Shown: piece after piece, positions 8,213-17,184 of the stretch
Numbering within the stretch: position 1 is the first letter of the stretch
Layout: every line of letters begins with the position of its first letter
DNA from: Takakia lepidozioides
Lineage: Eukaryota; Streptophyta; Takakiopsida; Takakiales; Takakiaceae
Assembly (NCBI GenBank): GCA_030704615.1
Contig: JAKLZA010000282.1
Span: 1-25,789 of the forward strand
DNA: 25,789 nt
Direction of reading: 5' to 3'
Position numbers and translations under genes: made by a program
Notes under the pieces: model-generated
What the model saw: only the letters and a program-made list of their open reading frames with translations
Databases searched by the model: none
Told to the model about the DNA's origin: nothing

Positions 8213-9223
8213 GGGACATGAACAACCAGATGTGACAGGCATCTGGTGGGATCATGGTGGTTGGACCATTAAAGAATTTGAAGTGAATCAAATTCCCTGT
8301 GAAACGAAGGAAGAAAGATTGTCCAAACAATTCTTTCAAAGGTTCTTGGAATTGCCAGACGGATGTAAAGAAAATATTCTTAAACGAGTGCATGATGCTG
8401 ATCCAGAATGGGGTCTGGAGAAAGGAGTGATAAAGATTTATCAGGTAGCCTGTAGAGGAAGCACGTTGGTTACCAACATTGGTTTATGTGATAGCATTGC
8501 TATCCATTAAACGAGTAGAGTTTGAAGGCTGGGAAGAAAGAAAGGTGAATGTTTATACTCATATGCATGAAGAGCTTGTACTGGTAAAGAATTGGATTCC
8601 AAAGGATATTTTGTGGATCAAACTCACACCAAGAACAGCTTTTCAGACTTGTTTGCCATATGGTTATATGGTAACGGAGACTTCAAGTATAGCCAAGGGT
8701 GCATTGAAGCTTGAAAGAAATCCAGGCATATACGAGAGATATTACAGAAGAGAGTTTTGGTTATTGCCACATTAAAAGAAATGAAAGACATGGGACATGA
8801 GTGATGAAAGAGAAGCTAGACGACAAAGATATTCATTAAAAAGAGAAAGCTATCTGAAAGCTAATTATCCATATCTTTGGGAGAGAGGAATAGACATAGG
8901 GGAATCATCTGGACCTCTCACACCATCAGATCAAAAGTGCATCACCTATACCGGAAGAACTAGAGTTGGATGCCACTCCTTCTGTTTCTTTGCAAGAAAG
9001 ATTAAGGGAATTGGTACAGGAAGAAGATCAATCACGAGGTGAAAGATCTGAGGTACATCCTTGGATAAAAGATTTGACAGAAATCTTTGATAAAGTTGGC
9101 ATGGAACACCAAAAGCAGGAACTCCAGTTTCTGAAGCAGAAGATGAAGAAGGAGAGAGGATGTGGCAGAGCCAACGGAGAGTTCAGACTCTCCAACACCA
9201 TTACAGTTGAGTTACATGAGTGA
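8193..9223 (+). pseudogene. gag: Pre-gag / gag N-terminal coding region, frame-broken
   Basis: Coding-like sequence spreads over several frames: 8193-8510 (GIWWDHGGWTIKEFEVNQIP, then LSKQFFQRFLELPDG), 8479-8775 (FEGWEERKVNVYTHMHEEL), 8797-8940 (MSDEREARRQRYSLKRESYL) and 8945-9223 (ELDATPSVSLQERLREL, then a Lys/Glu-rich helical stretch). The first frame is open through the primer site with no ATG. The ATG at 8218 is in another frame and stops after five codons, so the true start is unclear. I recognise no domain; a matrix-like gag N-terminus or a separate leading ORF, as in some large plant elements, are both possible. At least three frame changes are visible. Confidence 0.5.
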
Positions 9224-9270
9224 AGAAGAAACCCAAGGGCAGAACTTGGAGATGAAAAAGAGAGAAGAAA

Positions 9271-9612
9271 TTGGAAGAGGAAGAATATGAAGAAGTAGAC
9301 CCAACAGCTGAGGTTGAGACTACAACCAGGACATCCCAACCCGTTGGACCTGGATCAAGTGGAGCACTTGGATCACAGGCCAACGAAGGTGTCGGCTCAG
9401 GGGGATCAGGCGGGCTGCCTGGATCTGGCTCTGGGGGGACAGGGAGTGTGGGAAGTAGTGCAACTGAAGCTGGGAATACTGTGAATATCGTGGGGCCAGA
9501 AGCAGGAGTGCTCAAGGGCCACCACTTGGTGGAAGATCCACCACAAAAACAACAGGTCCAGAAGGACCAGCACCAGCAAGGGTGCCAGCACCTGTCAGTG
9601 GGCAGAAGGTAG
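9271..9612 (+). CDS. gag: Gly/Ser-rich acidic linker of gag
   Basis: An open frame starts with an acidic run (EEEEYEEVDPTAEVE) and continues as a low-complexity Gly/Ser/Pro linker containing GSGGSGGLPGSGSGG. It connects the pre-gag region to the capsid domain in a different frame (switch near 9530-9600). It has no catalytic content and is presumably a flexible inter-domain linker. Confidence 0.5.
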   Translation: MEEEEYEEVDPTAEVETTTRTSQPVGPGSSGALGSQANEGVGSGGSGGLPGSGSGGTGSVGSSATEAGNTVNIVGPEAGVLKGHHLVEDPPQKQQVQKDQHQQGCQHLSVGRR

Positions 9613-10221
9613 GGCCACAGATGGCGTTACAACCAACACGGGCAAAACCACCCTTTCCAATATATTCAGGAAAAAGGGATCCCGATGTACACATTAGCCA
9701 ATTTGAGCACATGTGTATAGTGAACAATGAGAATGGCGATGATGCCAAGATGAGACTGTTTCCTTGTTCACTTATCAAGAAAGCAAGTGAATGGTATGCA
9801 AGATTCCCTGATAATCATTTCCTAACCTGGAATGGCTTGAATACAGCATTTCGAAATAGGTTCAGGACAAGTAAAACTGAGGATGAAGTGTATGGAAGTT
9901 TACAACAGCTGAAGCAGAAGAAGCATGAAACTGTTGAAGAGTATATGGAGAAGATGGAATTGATGATGAAAAAGCTGGCTGCAGTACCAGCACCCGGTTT
10001 TACAGAAGACTTGGTTTGTGAGTGGACTAAGACCAGAGTTGCAGAAGAAAGTGGATATGTTACCCCATAATACAGTGGAGGAGGCATTTGAAACTGCAAA
10101 CAGAATTGAGCAATTGGGAATGCTCAGGAGAGAGAAAAAGGAAGATGAGGACTCTGAAGATGAGTCAGATGAAGAAGAAGAGCAAGAACTAAAAGAAAGA
10201 GTAAGAGAAAGGAAAAGTTGA
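9582..10221 (+). CDS. gag: Gag capsid domain (Retrotrans_gag type)
   Basis: The first frame (9582-10070) has the hallmarks of the plant retrotransposon gag domain: PIYSGKRDPDVHISQFEHM (residues 27-44), ASEWYARFPDNHFLTWNGL (68-86), then AFRNRFR and a Gln/Lys-rich helix. A frame change near 10010 leads into the adjoining frame (MSGLRPELQKKVDML; ATANR-like FETANRIEQLG), which completes the capsid. This second frame ends in a strongly acidic run (EDSEDESDEEEEQEL) before its stop at 10219-10221. Gag forms the particle that packages the element RNA in the cytoplasm. Domain call is firm; intactness is not. Confidence 0.75.
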
Positions 10222-10770
10222 AGAGGGATAACTATGAGAAAAGATTGGAAGAAATCTTGAAGAAGTATGCCACAGAGGCTGCAACACATTGGAGGAAGGG
10301 TGTATGGTGTGCAAAGTGCCAGAATGAAGGCCATACCACTACAGAATGCCACATGAAGGAGAAACACTGTACTATCTGTAAAATGGATAACCATTCTACT
10401 GAGAATTGTTACTACAACAGAAGGACAGCTGCAAGAGAACCTAGGCAAGTGAGGGTGCATCAGGTGCAGCCCCAGCCAAGAAGAAGCAATGATCAGGACC
10501 ACTATGGTAGGTCTGGTGGTTATAACAATGGCATGGAAGGGAGAGGTAATTCAAGAGGGAATTACCAAGGAAATTCCAGAGGCAACTATCAGGGTAATCC
10601 AAGGGGAATTACCAGCCCGGGAATCAGGATTATAGAAATAATCCAAGACCAGACCAAGGGCGAGGACCCAATGGTGAAGAGCTATGTTACTATTGTAATC
10701 AGCCAGGACATCGCAAGGCAGCCTGTTCATTCTGGATAAGACACCAGAATGAGATGAGAGAGCTCCTGTG
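10218..10770 (+). CDS. gag: Gag nucleocapsid: three CCHC zinc knuckles and a Gly/Asn/Arg-rich region
   Basis: Two CX2CX4HX4C knuckles lie in the 10218-10739 frame (CAKCQNEGHTTTEC and CTICKMDNHSTENC). A basic, repetitive stretch follows with imperfect NSRGNYQG units around 10546-10605. A third knuckle, CYYCNQPGHRKAAC, lies at about 10686-10727 in a different frame that ends with TGA at 10768-10770. Zinc knuckles bind and package genomic RNA. The third knuckle in a shifted frame shows a frame change near 10610-10620. Confidence 0.75.
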
Positions 10771-11049
10771 AATGAGGGCCCAGTGGTGGCAGCTCACATG
10801 GTTAGGCCATGTGTTGTACCAGAAGTAAGTACAATGATAGTAACAAGAAGTAAAGCCAAACTAATACCTCCAGTAGAAGAGGAAGAAGATGAGACTGGAA
10901 GTGGCAATGATATGCCTGAAGATGAAGAGACTTGGAAGGATGAGAAGGAACTGCACAAGGAAGTGGCAGATACTATAAGGGAAATGCAAAAGAGTACTGA
11001 TATTCCTGTGGCAGATTCCTCTGATTCGGATGGAGAAAAGAGGGAGTGA
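10768..11049 (+). CDS. Acidic linker between gag and protease
   Basis: An open frame of about 93 codons with TRSKAKLIPPVEEEEDE followed by Glu/Asp/Ser-rich sequence. It has no catalytic motif. It overlaps the end of the nucleocapsid frame and stops at 11047-11049, 28 bases before the ATG of the protease frame. Presumably it is the gag-pol junction region. A stop or frameshift could be a genuine expression control here, but the many other breaks make that impossible to judge. Confidence 0.45.
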   Translation: MNEGPVVAAHMVRPCVVPEVSTMIVTRSKAKLIPPVEEEEDETGSGNDMPEDEETWKDEKELHKEVADTIREMQKSTDIPVADSSDSDGEKRE

Positions 11050-11076
11050 GGAAGAAAGGAAAAAGAAGATGCAGAC

Positions 11077-11823
11077 ATGCAAAGTAATGAAGAGACTTTG
11101 GCTGAAGTAATATGTCAGACCAAAGCAGAAATTACCATTGGACAGCTATTAGCTGTGGCACCTTATTGTAGGCACAGGCTGTATCAGGCAATCAATCGAA
11201 TTGCCCAAGAGACAGGAAACACAGACCTGAACAGCAAGGTGACCAGTTATAATGTGAAGCCGGAAGGGCGAGAACCAGTCATGGACTTTGATGATTCTAT
11301 GCCAGTAATCCAATTGAGAATTGGAAGCACAGAACTAACTGATGTACTGATAGATGGTGGTTCTGGAGTAAATATCATGACAGACCAATTAAGGAAGAAG
11401 CTTGGTCTAAGTAACATGAAACCAGCCCCATTTACAGTAACAATGGCAGATCAAAGAAGTGTACAGCCATTGGGATTAATAAGAGGAGTTAAGATACAGA
11501 TACAGAAAATGATCTTTATGATCACAGTAACTGTATTAAAAATGGATGAAGTCATGGAGGCTTACTCCTTATTATTGGGACGTCCGTGGCTGAAACAGGC
11601 CAGGGTATTCCATGACTGGAATTCTCAGTTACTAACTGTGCATAATGGGATGCACGAGATACAAATTACCACAAAGAAATCTAGTAGATTACCTGCTACA
11701 AGAAGACCTCGAGGAGTCAGAGAGTATGACTGGAGGGGAGGACTGGATGAGGAGCAGGAAGCTACCCTATTTGCTGCACACCCAGAGTGGGAGCAGTTGC
11801 AGAGATGCGGCTGGAAAGCCTAA
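11077..11823 (+). CDS. pol: Pol: aspartic protease (retropepsin-like)
   Basis: 248-codon open frame. The active-site loop is VLIDGGSGVNIM at residues 90-101, with catalytic D93. DGGS replaces the textbook DTGS/DSGS, a variant seen in plant Ty3/gypsy proteases. The second conserved hydrophobic-Gly motif is SLLLGRPWLKQARVFHDW at 164-181. The N-terminal 60 residues (AEITIGQLLAVAPYCRHRLY) resemble the pre-protease segment of plant elements. The enzyme would cleave the gag-pol polyprotein. The frame ends with GWKA and pol continues in other frames. Confidence 0.75.
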   Translation: MQSNEETLAEVICQTKAEITIGQLLAVAPYCRHRLYQAINRIAQETGNTDLNSKVTSYNVKPEGREPVMDFDDSMPVIQLRIGSTELTDVLIDGGSGVNIMTDQLRKKLGLSNMKPAPFTVTMADQRSVQPLGLIRGVKIQIQKMIFMITVTVLKMDEVMEAYSLLLGRPWLKQARVFHDWNSQLLTVHNGMHEIQITTKKSSRLPATRRPRGVREYDWRGGLDEEQEATLFAAHPEWEQLQRCGWKA

Positions 11824-12229
11824 GTTGTTTGAGAGGTATCTGCTGTGGTGTAGTGACAGCAACACCAACGGAAGAAGAAACCAGCATTTACCCATCACAT
11901 TTCTATGAAGAAAGAGAAGGAGAAATAGAAATCCTAGAAGAACCAGCCACTGTGAGCTTACAGGATGAAGTGGTGACTGGTTGGACAATCACAGCTGATG
12001 AGCAGGTGAGAGAAGTAAATGTGGGAACTCAGGAGGAACCAGGATGGTGAAAGTAGGAGCTGATTTGGAGCCGGAATTCTTCGAAGAAGCTAAAAGCTTG
12101 TTCATCAAATACAGAGATGTATTTGCTTGGAGCTATGAGGATCTAAAAGGGATACCACCTGAAGTCTGTCAGCATAAATTGAACTGGAACCAGGGTCAGT
12201 ACCAATCAAGCAGGCGAGGTATAGAATGA
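11787..12229 (+). CDS. pol: Pol: protease-RT connector, frame-broken
   Basis: Two overlapping frames: 11787-12050 (Glu-rich: EEREGEIEILEEPATVS) and 12044-12229 (EFFEEAKSLFIKYRDVFAWS, then YEDLKGIPPEV). The second contains the 'F..Y.DVFAWSYEDLKGI' segment that precedes RT in plant Ty3/gypsy polyproteins. A further frame change near 12190-12215 leads to the RT frame. Confidence 0.6.
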
Positions 12230-12879
12230 ATCCCAACTACGCACAGAAGGTTGGAGAAGAGATAAAGAAGTTGGCTGAGGCTAAGTTTATATACCCAATA
12301 GAGTATACAACTTGGTTGTCACCCATTGTTATAGTTCCCAAGAAGAATGGCAAACTAAGAGTATGTGTGAACTATAAGAAGCTGAATGCTTGTACGAAGA
12401 AAGATCCTTTCCCTTTGCCATTCACAGAAGCAGTATTAGACACTGTGGCAGGCCATGAGATGTACTCATTCATGGATGGCTTCAGTGGTTATAATCAAGT
12501 GCAAGTGGCAGAAGAAGACCAAGGGAAAACAGCTTTCATCACAGACTGGGGGGCTTATGCATACAAAGTCATGCCCTTTGGACTTTGTAATGCACCAGCG
12601 ACCTTTCAGAGAGTGATAAGTGAATCTTTTCAAGAGTATCTGGATGATTTCATGCAGGTGTTTTTGGATGATTTCAGTGTGTACAGCTCTAAGAATGAGC
12701 ACTTGCATAAATTGGAGTTATGCCTGGCCAGATGCAGGATGAGAGGTCTGGGCTTGAATCCAGAGAAGTGTACTTTCTGTGTGAACTCAGGGGTGCTTCT
12801 GGGACACATTGTGTGTAAGAAGGGACTCTTGTGGATCCCAGGAAGACAGAGTCCATTAAAGTCTCTCCACCACCAGTGA
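12226..12879 (+). CDS. pol: Pol: reverse transcriptase
   Basis: 217-codon frame carrying most of the RT. Fingers: SPIVIVPKKNGKLRVCVNY at 32-50. Motif A: FMDGFSGYNQ (catalytic D84). Motif B: MPFGLCNAPATFQ at 116-128. Motif C: VFLDDFSVYS (D148, D149). Then GLNPEKCTFC and LLGHIVCKKG of the thumb side. FLDD rather than YVDD is common in one branch of plant Ty3/gypsy elements. All three catalytic aspartates are present. The frame changes near 12830 into the RNase H frame, after which the last residues of this frame are out of register. Confidence 0.85.
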   Translation: MNPNYAQKVGEEIKKLAEAKFIYPIEYTTWLSPIVIVPKKNGKLRVCVNYKKLNACTKKDPFPLPFTEAVLDTVAGHEMYSFMDGFSGYNQVQVAEEDQGKTAFITDWGAYAYKVMPFGLCNAPATFQRVISESFQEYLDDFMQVFLDDFSVYSSKNEHLHKLELCLARCRMRGLGLNPEKCTFCVNSGVLLGHIVCKKGLLWIPGRQSPLKSLHHQ

Positions 12880-13493
12880 ATGTTAAGAGTTTAAGGAGAT
12901 TCCTTGGGCAAACCAGTTATTACAGAAGATTTGTCAAAAGGTATGCACAAATAGCAGCACCATTGAGCAAGCTTCTGAAGAAAGATGCAGTGTTTGCCTG
13001 GACAGCTGAATGTCAACAGGCGTTTGAGGAACTTACACTGTCAGTAACAACTACACCTGTGCTGATTAACCCTCACTGGCATGTAGTATTTCATGTTCAC
13101 TGCGATGCATCAGGAGAAGCGTTGGGAGCGGTGTTAGCCCAGAATGTTACAGGGAATATAGATTCACCTGTGTACTATGCTAGCCGGTTGATGAACAGTG
13201 CTGAGAGGAACTATAGCACAACGGAAAGAGAAGCATTGGCAATGATCTATGCAGTGAAGAAATTCAGGCATTACCTATTGGGAAGAAAGTTTATGTTTTA
13301 TGTGGATCACCAGGCTCTGATATATCTGGTGAACAAACCTTTGATAAGTGGAAGGATAGCGAGGTGGTTAATAATCTTGCATGAGTTTGAGTTCGAGGTT
13401 ATTTACAAGCCTGGCCGTTTGCATCTTGTGGCAGATCATTTGTCACGACTAAACAGGAGAGGCCGCCACAGGAGTGGACGATCAGTTACCTGA
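12831..13493 (+). CDS. pol: Pol: RT connection and RNase H
   Basis: 220-codon frame. It begins with MDPRKTESIKV and SLRRFLGQTSYYRRFVKRYA (RT connection). RNase H follows with its acidic residues in place: HCDASGEALGAVLAQ (D92), TEREALAMIYAVKKFRHYL (E134), FYVDHQALIYLVNKP (D159) and LVADHLSRL (D202). It degrades the RNA strand of the RNA:DNA hybrid. The final dozen residues (Arg-rich) are probably out of frame, because integrase-linker sequence (DDQLPDASLFVMEVQ) continues in the next frame from about 13474. Confidence 0.85.
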   Translation: MDPRKTESIKVSPPPVNVKSLRRFLGQTSYYRRFVKRYAQIAAPLSKLLKKDAVFAWTAECQQAFEELTLSVTTTPVLINPHWHVVFHVHCDASGEALGAVLAQNVTGNIDSPVYYASRLMNSAERNYSTTEREALAMIYAVKKFRHYLLGRKFMFYVDHQALIYLVNKPLISGRIARWLIILHEFEFEVIYKPGRLHLVADHLSRLNRRGRHRSGRSVT

Positions 13494-14405
13494 TGCGAGT
13501 TTATTTGTAATGGAGGTGCAAGGAAGTGCAGATGAATGGTTAGATTGGCAGTGGCCAATCAGATACTACTTGCTCATGGTCAGTGCCCACCTAGTTATGG
13601 TAAGGAGCAGAGGAAAGAATTGCTATCAAAGCTTTACCTTATACTATGGTAGGAAGCAGAATGTATAAGTTAGGACCTGATGGAGTACTAAAACGATGCT
13701 TGTACCACCATGAAGTAAATAAAGTCTTGGAGGAAGTTCATAAAGGAGTGGCTGGAGGTCATTTGGAGAAGAGACTACCAGTAAAAGATACTACTCGCAG
13801 GATACTGGTGGCCTACTTTGTTCAAAGATGTACATGAGTATTGTCAGAAGTGTGATGAATGTCAGAGGCTAGGACCTTTGCAGAGATCTGGAAGAATGGC
13901 CTTGCATCCTACAATGCCTACGGAACCATTTCAGAAATGGGACTAGACTTTGTTGGACCAATTAATCCACCATCCAAGAATACACGAACAGGTACATAAT
14001 TACAGCCACTGATTATACTACAAAGTGGGTGGAAGCTAAAGCTTTGAGGGACAACACAGCCAAGTCCACAGCAAGGTTCCTGTACGAGAACATACTTACA
14101 CGATTTGGATGTCCCTTAGAATTTATCAGTGATCAAGGAAGTCACTTCATGAATGAGACCATTGAGTTGTTGACTAAAGAGTTTATGATTGTGCATAGAA
14201 AGAGTACAACATATTACCCACAGGGTAATGGCAGGCAGAGGCTACCAACAAAATACTATGTACTATCTTGGCTAAGATAGTCAATGCAAACAGAACGGAT
14301 TGGGATACAAAGCTGCTGACAGCTTTGTGGTCATACAGGACTTCATATAAAGTCACCACTAAGTAAACACCATTCCATTAGTTTATGGTATGGAAGCCTT
14401 ACTTC
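13474..14405 (+). pseudogene. pol: Pol: integrase (zinc-binding and catalytic core), heavily frame-broken
   Basis: Recognisable pieces lie in several frames. The linker is at 13474-13545. The HHCC zinc-binding domain shows CLYHHEVNKVLEEVHKG in the 13646-13837 frame and CQKCDEC (codons at 13842-13862) in another. The core D,D-35-E is represented by LDFVGPIN near 13943, TRFGCPLEFISDQGSHFMNE in the 14029-14280 frame, and the Glu region near 14231, where a frame change falls just before the residue (YYPQGNG then a shift). Downstream, WSYRTSYKVTT is visible with an in-frame TAA at about 14363. At least six disruptions are present, so no active integrase can be read from this sequence as given. Confidence 0.7.
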
Positions 14406-14529
14406 CAGTGGAATTCCTGTTACCTACCATGAGAACGGAGTGGGGAAAAGAATGGAATTGCAAGACTCCATCAAGGTCAGGAAACATGAATTACCATGTG
14501 GAAGAAGTACGTGCTGATGCAGCGATAAT

Positions 14530-14868
14530 ATGACCAGAATTCAGATGAAGCGAAAGGAACAGTTTGATGAAGGCAAATTAAAGACTTTTAAGACGGGGGA
14601 TTGGTTCTATGGTTGCAGAAGAAAGGAAAGATTCAAGCTTCTAAGCTTAAATCACCATGGAAAGGACCTTATGTCATACAAAAGATGTATGATAACAACA
14701 CAGCCATGTTACAAACCATTAACAAGAAATGTTGGAAGAGTCAATGCAAATAAGTTGAAGGGGTACAGTGGTATCCATGACAACCCCCTGCAACATGATT
14801 TGCATGTTGAACCGCAAGAGCAGTCACCCTGCACCAGTGTTACGAACGAGATGGACACTTGTCGCTAG
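14530..14868 (+). CDS. pol: Pol: integrase C-terminal region
   Basis: 112-codon frame beginning with MKRKEQFDEGK and KTFKTGDWF, and ending near RVNANKLKGYSG. This matches the small DNA-binding, SH3-like C-terminus of Ty3/gypsy integrases (GDWV... SPWKGPYVI... ANKLKGY). The middle of the domain (KLKSPWKGPYVIQKMYDN) appears in a neighbouring frame, showing two more frame changes. No chromodomain follows before the stop at 14866-14868. Confidence 0.6.
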   Translation: MTRIQMKRKEQFDEGKLKTFKTGDWFYGCRRKERFKLLSLNHHGKDLMSYKRCMITTQPCYKPLTRNVGRVNANKLKGYSGIHDNPLQHDLHVEPQEQSPCTSVTNEMDTCR

Positions 14869-14906
14869 CCCAGTATATATGACCGGGGTGGGCAAAACAA
14901 ACGTAC

Positions 14907-15165
14907 AACAGCCTATCACTCAGGACACAGCCTATCACAGCCCATCACACACAGCCTATCACAGCCCATCACGAACACAGCCTATCACAGCCCATCACGG
15001 CGTGACACAGCGCCACAGCCCATCACGACGTGACACAGCCATTTCATGACACAGCCTATCACAACCGTGACACAGCGCAACACAGCCTATCACAGCAGCG
15101 TGTCACAGCCTATCACAGCTTACCACAGTGCAACACAGCCTATCACAGCTCAAGACAGCCTACTA
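14907..15165. repeat. Internal CACAGCC-type minisatellite
   Basis: About 260 bp of repeats close to CACAGCCTATCACAGCCCATCAC. Two copies carry the palindrome TCACGRCGTGA (14995-15005 and 15023-15033). It lies between the end of pol and the extra 3' coding region. The motif is related to the minisatellites inside both LTRs (shared TCACAGCC and GACACAGC words) but has its own TATCACAGCC variant. Open frames through it are low-complexity. Confidence 0.7.
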
Positions 15166-15189
15166 CACGATCCATAGAATCAGTGACAA

Positions 15190-15600
15190 GTGGACACATA
15201 AAACTTCAGGAAAATGGCTGAAGGAAGAAGAAACGGAAATTAATTTAAAAATAGACACGTGGAGGTCAGGGTGCGACACACAGCAGAGAATGAAGTGCAA
15301 GGACAGGTGTCAAAAAGAAAGAGGACAAGAACGGCCGTCAAAAGGGATGAAAGCGGGCCCATTAATGATTACGGAAAAAGGGAAACAGAACGAACGGCAA
15401 GTACAGAAAAGCCGAATTCATGTCGCATGTGTGATCCTAGTGGACTATCCAACAGGGAAAGTCCACTAAAGAAGATAAAAGTTAAAATCCAGTCACAGCG
15501 GCCACAGCCAATAGAAAACCAGAGAAAGATCAAGAAAATGGAGGAAAATTGAGCGCAAAGAGCGGCGTCGTTCTGAGTAACGGGCGTCTCGACAGGACAG
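15190..15600 (+). other. Lys/Arg/Glu-rich region after the minisatellite, coding uncertain
   Basis: Two overlapping plus-strand open frames (15128-15469 and 15259-15552) encode highly charged sequence without a domain. It could be the start of the additional 3' coding region or an untranslated spacer. No splice acceptor or start codon stands out. Confidence 0.3.
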
Positions 15601-16852
15601 GCCATAAATGCTATAACTTGGAAACTATGGAGGAACTAACAGACTATACGCTCGCAATATTACTTACGCAGTGGCAGAGACACGAAACGAAAGAGCAGAG
15701 CTTTTCTCTTGAACATGCTGCAAGCCGCAGGCTTACAAGAGGTTACCCATAGCTTTCTGCGGCAACCATACGTTTCTGTGCACTACAGGCACTCCCTGCA
15801 GTTGTTACAGCCAAAGCAGTTCTGTGAGTCTAAGATGAAGAGAGTGAGAGGAATGGAGGAAATCAGGGTGAAGAGCACCACATTCTGCAGAAACAAACGA
15901 TGGCTACCCCACAGGCGATAAGACTGAAGGAGCTGAGATTGGAAGGATTGCAAAGCAGGATTGGACACTACACCATGACAGTACATGTTACAATTTTTTG
16001 CAGAACTTTGAGCCAAAGACAGGAACAACAACGGTGAAGGGAGTTGAATTAATGATTACTCCCCTATACCTCCAGCAATTGTTTCAATTGCCAGCAGGTC
16101 ATGTGTATGTGGAGAACACAGGGAAAGACTGCAAATAGGGGATTTATTCCAAGAAGGGAGTTTCTTTAAAACTCAGGGTTATGCTTGTACCAAAGCTGTG
16201 TACCCAGGTTAAAAGACATAGGCCAAGTATTGAACGTTCTGATTGCCCTGAAACAGAACCAACAATATTTGAGCAGATCCTTCACAGAGGAAATCCTCAA
16301 AGGCTTGAAGGGACAAGAGGTACATGGGCGGACATAATGTACAACGCACTGGTAGAGGAGATGAAAAGATTACAAGTACTACCGCAAATCTCCTATCATA
16401 GTGTCTGGCCCAATCATTGCTCAAATAATCCTTATTCTGGCATACTTAATGCACAAGAAAGGAAGGAAATGGGAGTGTTTGAGCCAGAAACAACTGCAAT
16501 GGAAGAGCAAGGCTCTTCACACAGTGAGGGTGGACTAGCAGCACAACCCGAGACTAAGAGGCAGAGAAGGGGAAAGACTGTAGTGGCGGATCCACTGGCT
16601 TCACGGATTCCGCATGATAATGTTTCCCAAGCTCATGACCAGGAAGGGGGCACAGCAGCACAAAAGAATGTTATTACTGGAAGCAGGACCTTCAGAGAGG
16701 GAGGAGAAGTTACTTCTGCATCACAACCAACACAGCCACTTGAACGACTTGTCACAAGGTCACAAGTTATCCATGCAGCTCAACCCGAAATAATTGATTT
16801 GGAAAGTGAAGGGATAGATATTCCAACTACAGAACAGATAGTGGCAAAATAG
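15549..16852 (+). pseudogene. Extra 3' coding region, N-terminal part, unknown function
   Basis: Protein-like pieces lie in several frames. MEELTDYTLAILLTQWQRHE is in the 15549 frame, then MLQAAGLQEVTHSFLRQ (15715 on). A frame open from about 15880 to a TAG at 16136-16138 contains TTVKGVELMITPLYLQQLF and LPAGHVYVEN. The same frame continues after the TAG through 16181-16852 (WADIMYNALVEEMKRLQVLP; a polar tail with KRQRRGK). The 'VKGVEL-ITP-YLQQLFQLPAG' segment recalls N-terminal domains of plant retrotransposon-associated proteins of unknown function, but this is a weak impression. It has no envelope-like signal peptide or transmembrane helix. It lies on the sense strand downstream of integrase. 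Confidence 0.5.
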
Positions 16853-17184
16853 AGAAAGGGGACCTTCTCTATGAATATTCTGGTCTGGTCAAGGAGACAG
16901 AAATCCAGAGGTGCAACAGTTGCCCAAGGAAAATCCTGAGGTGCATATAATGCACACACCTGTGTCGGAGGTACCACAACGGCGAGGCCATGAAGAGGCG
17001 GAAGGCCATGACACTGTAGCACCGGTCATAATGAAGTAGTTCAGGAAGAAAATCCGGTGGGACAATGGTCTGAATGGTTAGTGAGACATCATACTGTTGA
17101 AGATCGGGAGGAACAGCAGCAACCTCACCATGATGACCCTCAACAGGCAATGCTGATGAGTTCCATAGGCAGGACACTTAATTT
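16853..17184 (+). other. Connector within the extra 3' coding region, frame-broken
   Basis: Coding-like sequence alternates between frames: EVQQLPKENPEVHIMHTPV (about 16910-16966), then EGHDTVAPVIMK ending at a TAG at 17038-17040, then EEQQQPHHDDPQQAMLMSS in a third frame. The content is Gln/Glu/His/Pro-rich, consistent with a disordered linker joining the N-terminal part to the coiled coil. Confidence 0.4.

Noticed and set aside
9900-10502. 200-codon antisense open frame
   Set aside because: It mirrors the Glu/Lys-rich gag frame (Ser/Phe/Leu/Cys-rich translation) and has no independent domain; the sense strand carries clear gag motifs.
13474-14868. Integrase followed by chromodomain (chromovirus)
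   Set aside because: Sequence after the integrase C-terminal region goes straight into a stop and the minisatellite; no chromodomain-like aromatic pattern was found.
14907-15165. CRISPR-like array
   Set aside because: Repeats are degenerate, irregularly spaced, without unique spacers, and lie in a eukaryotic retrotransposon.
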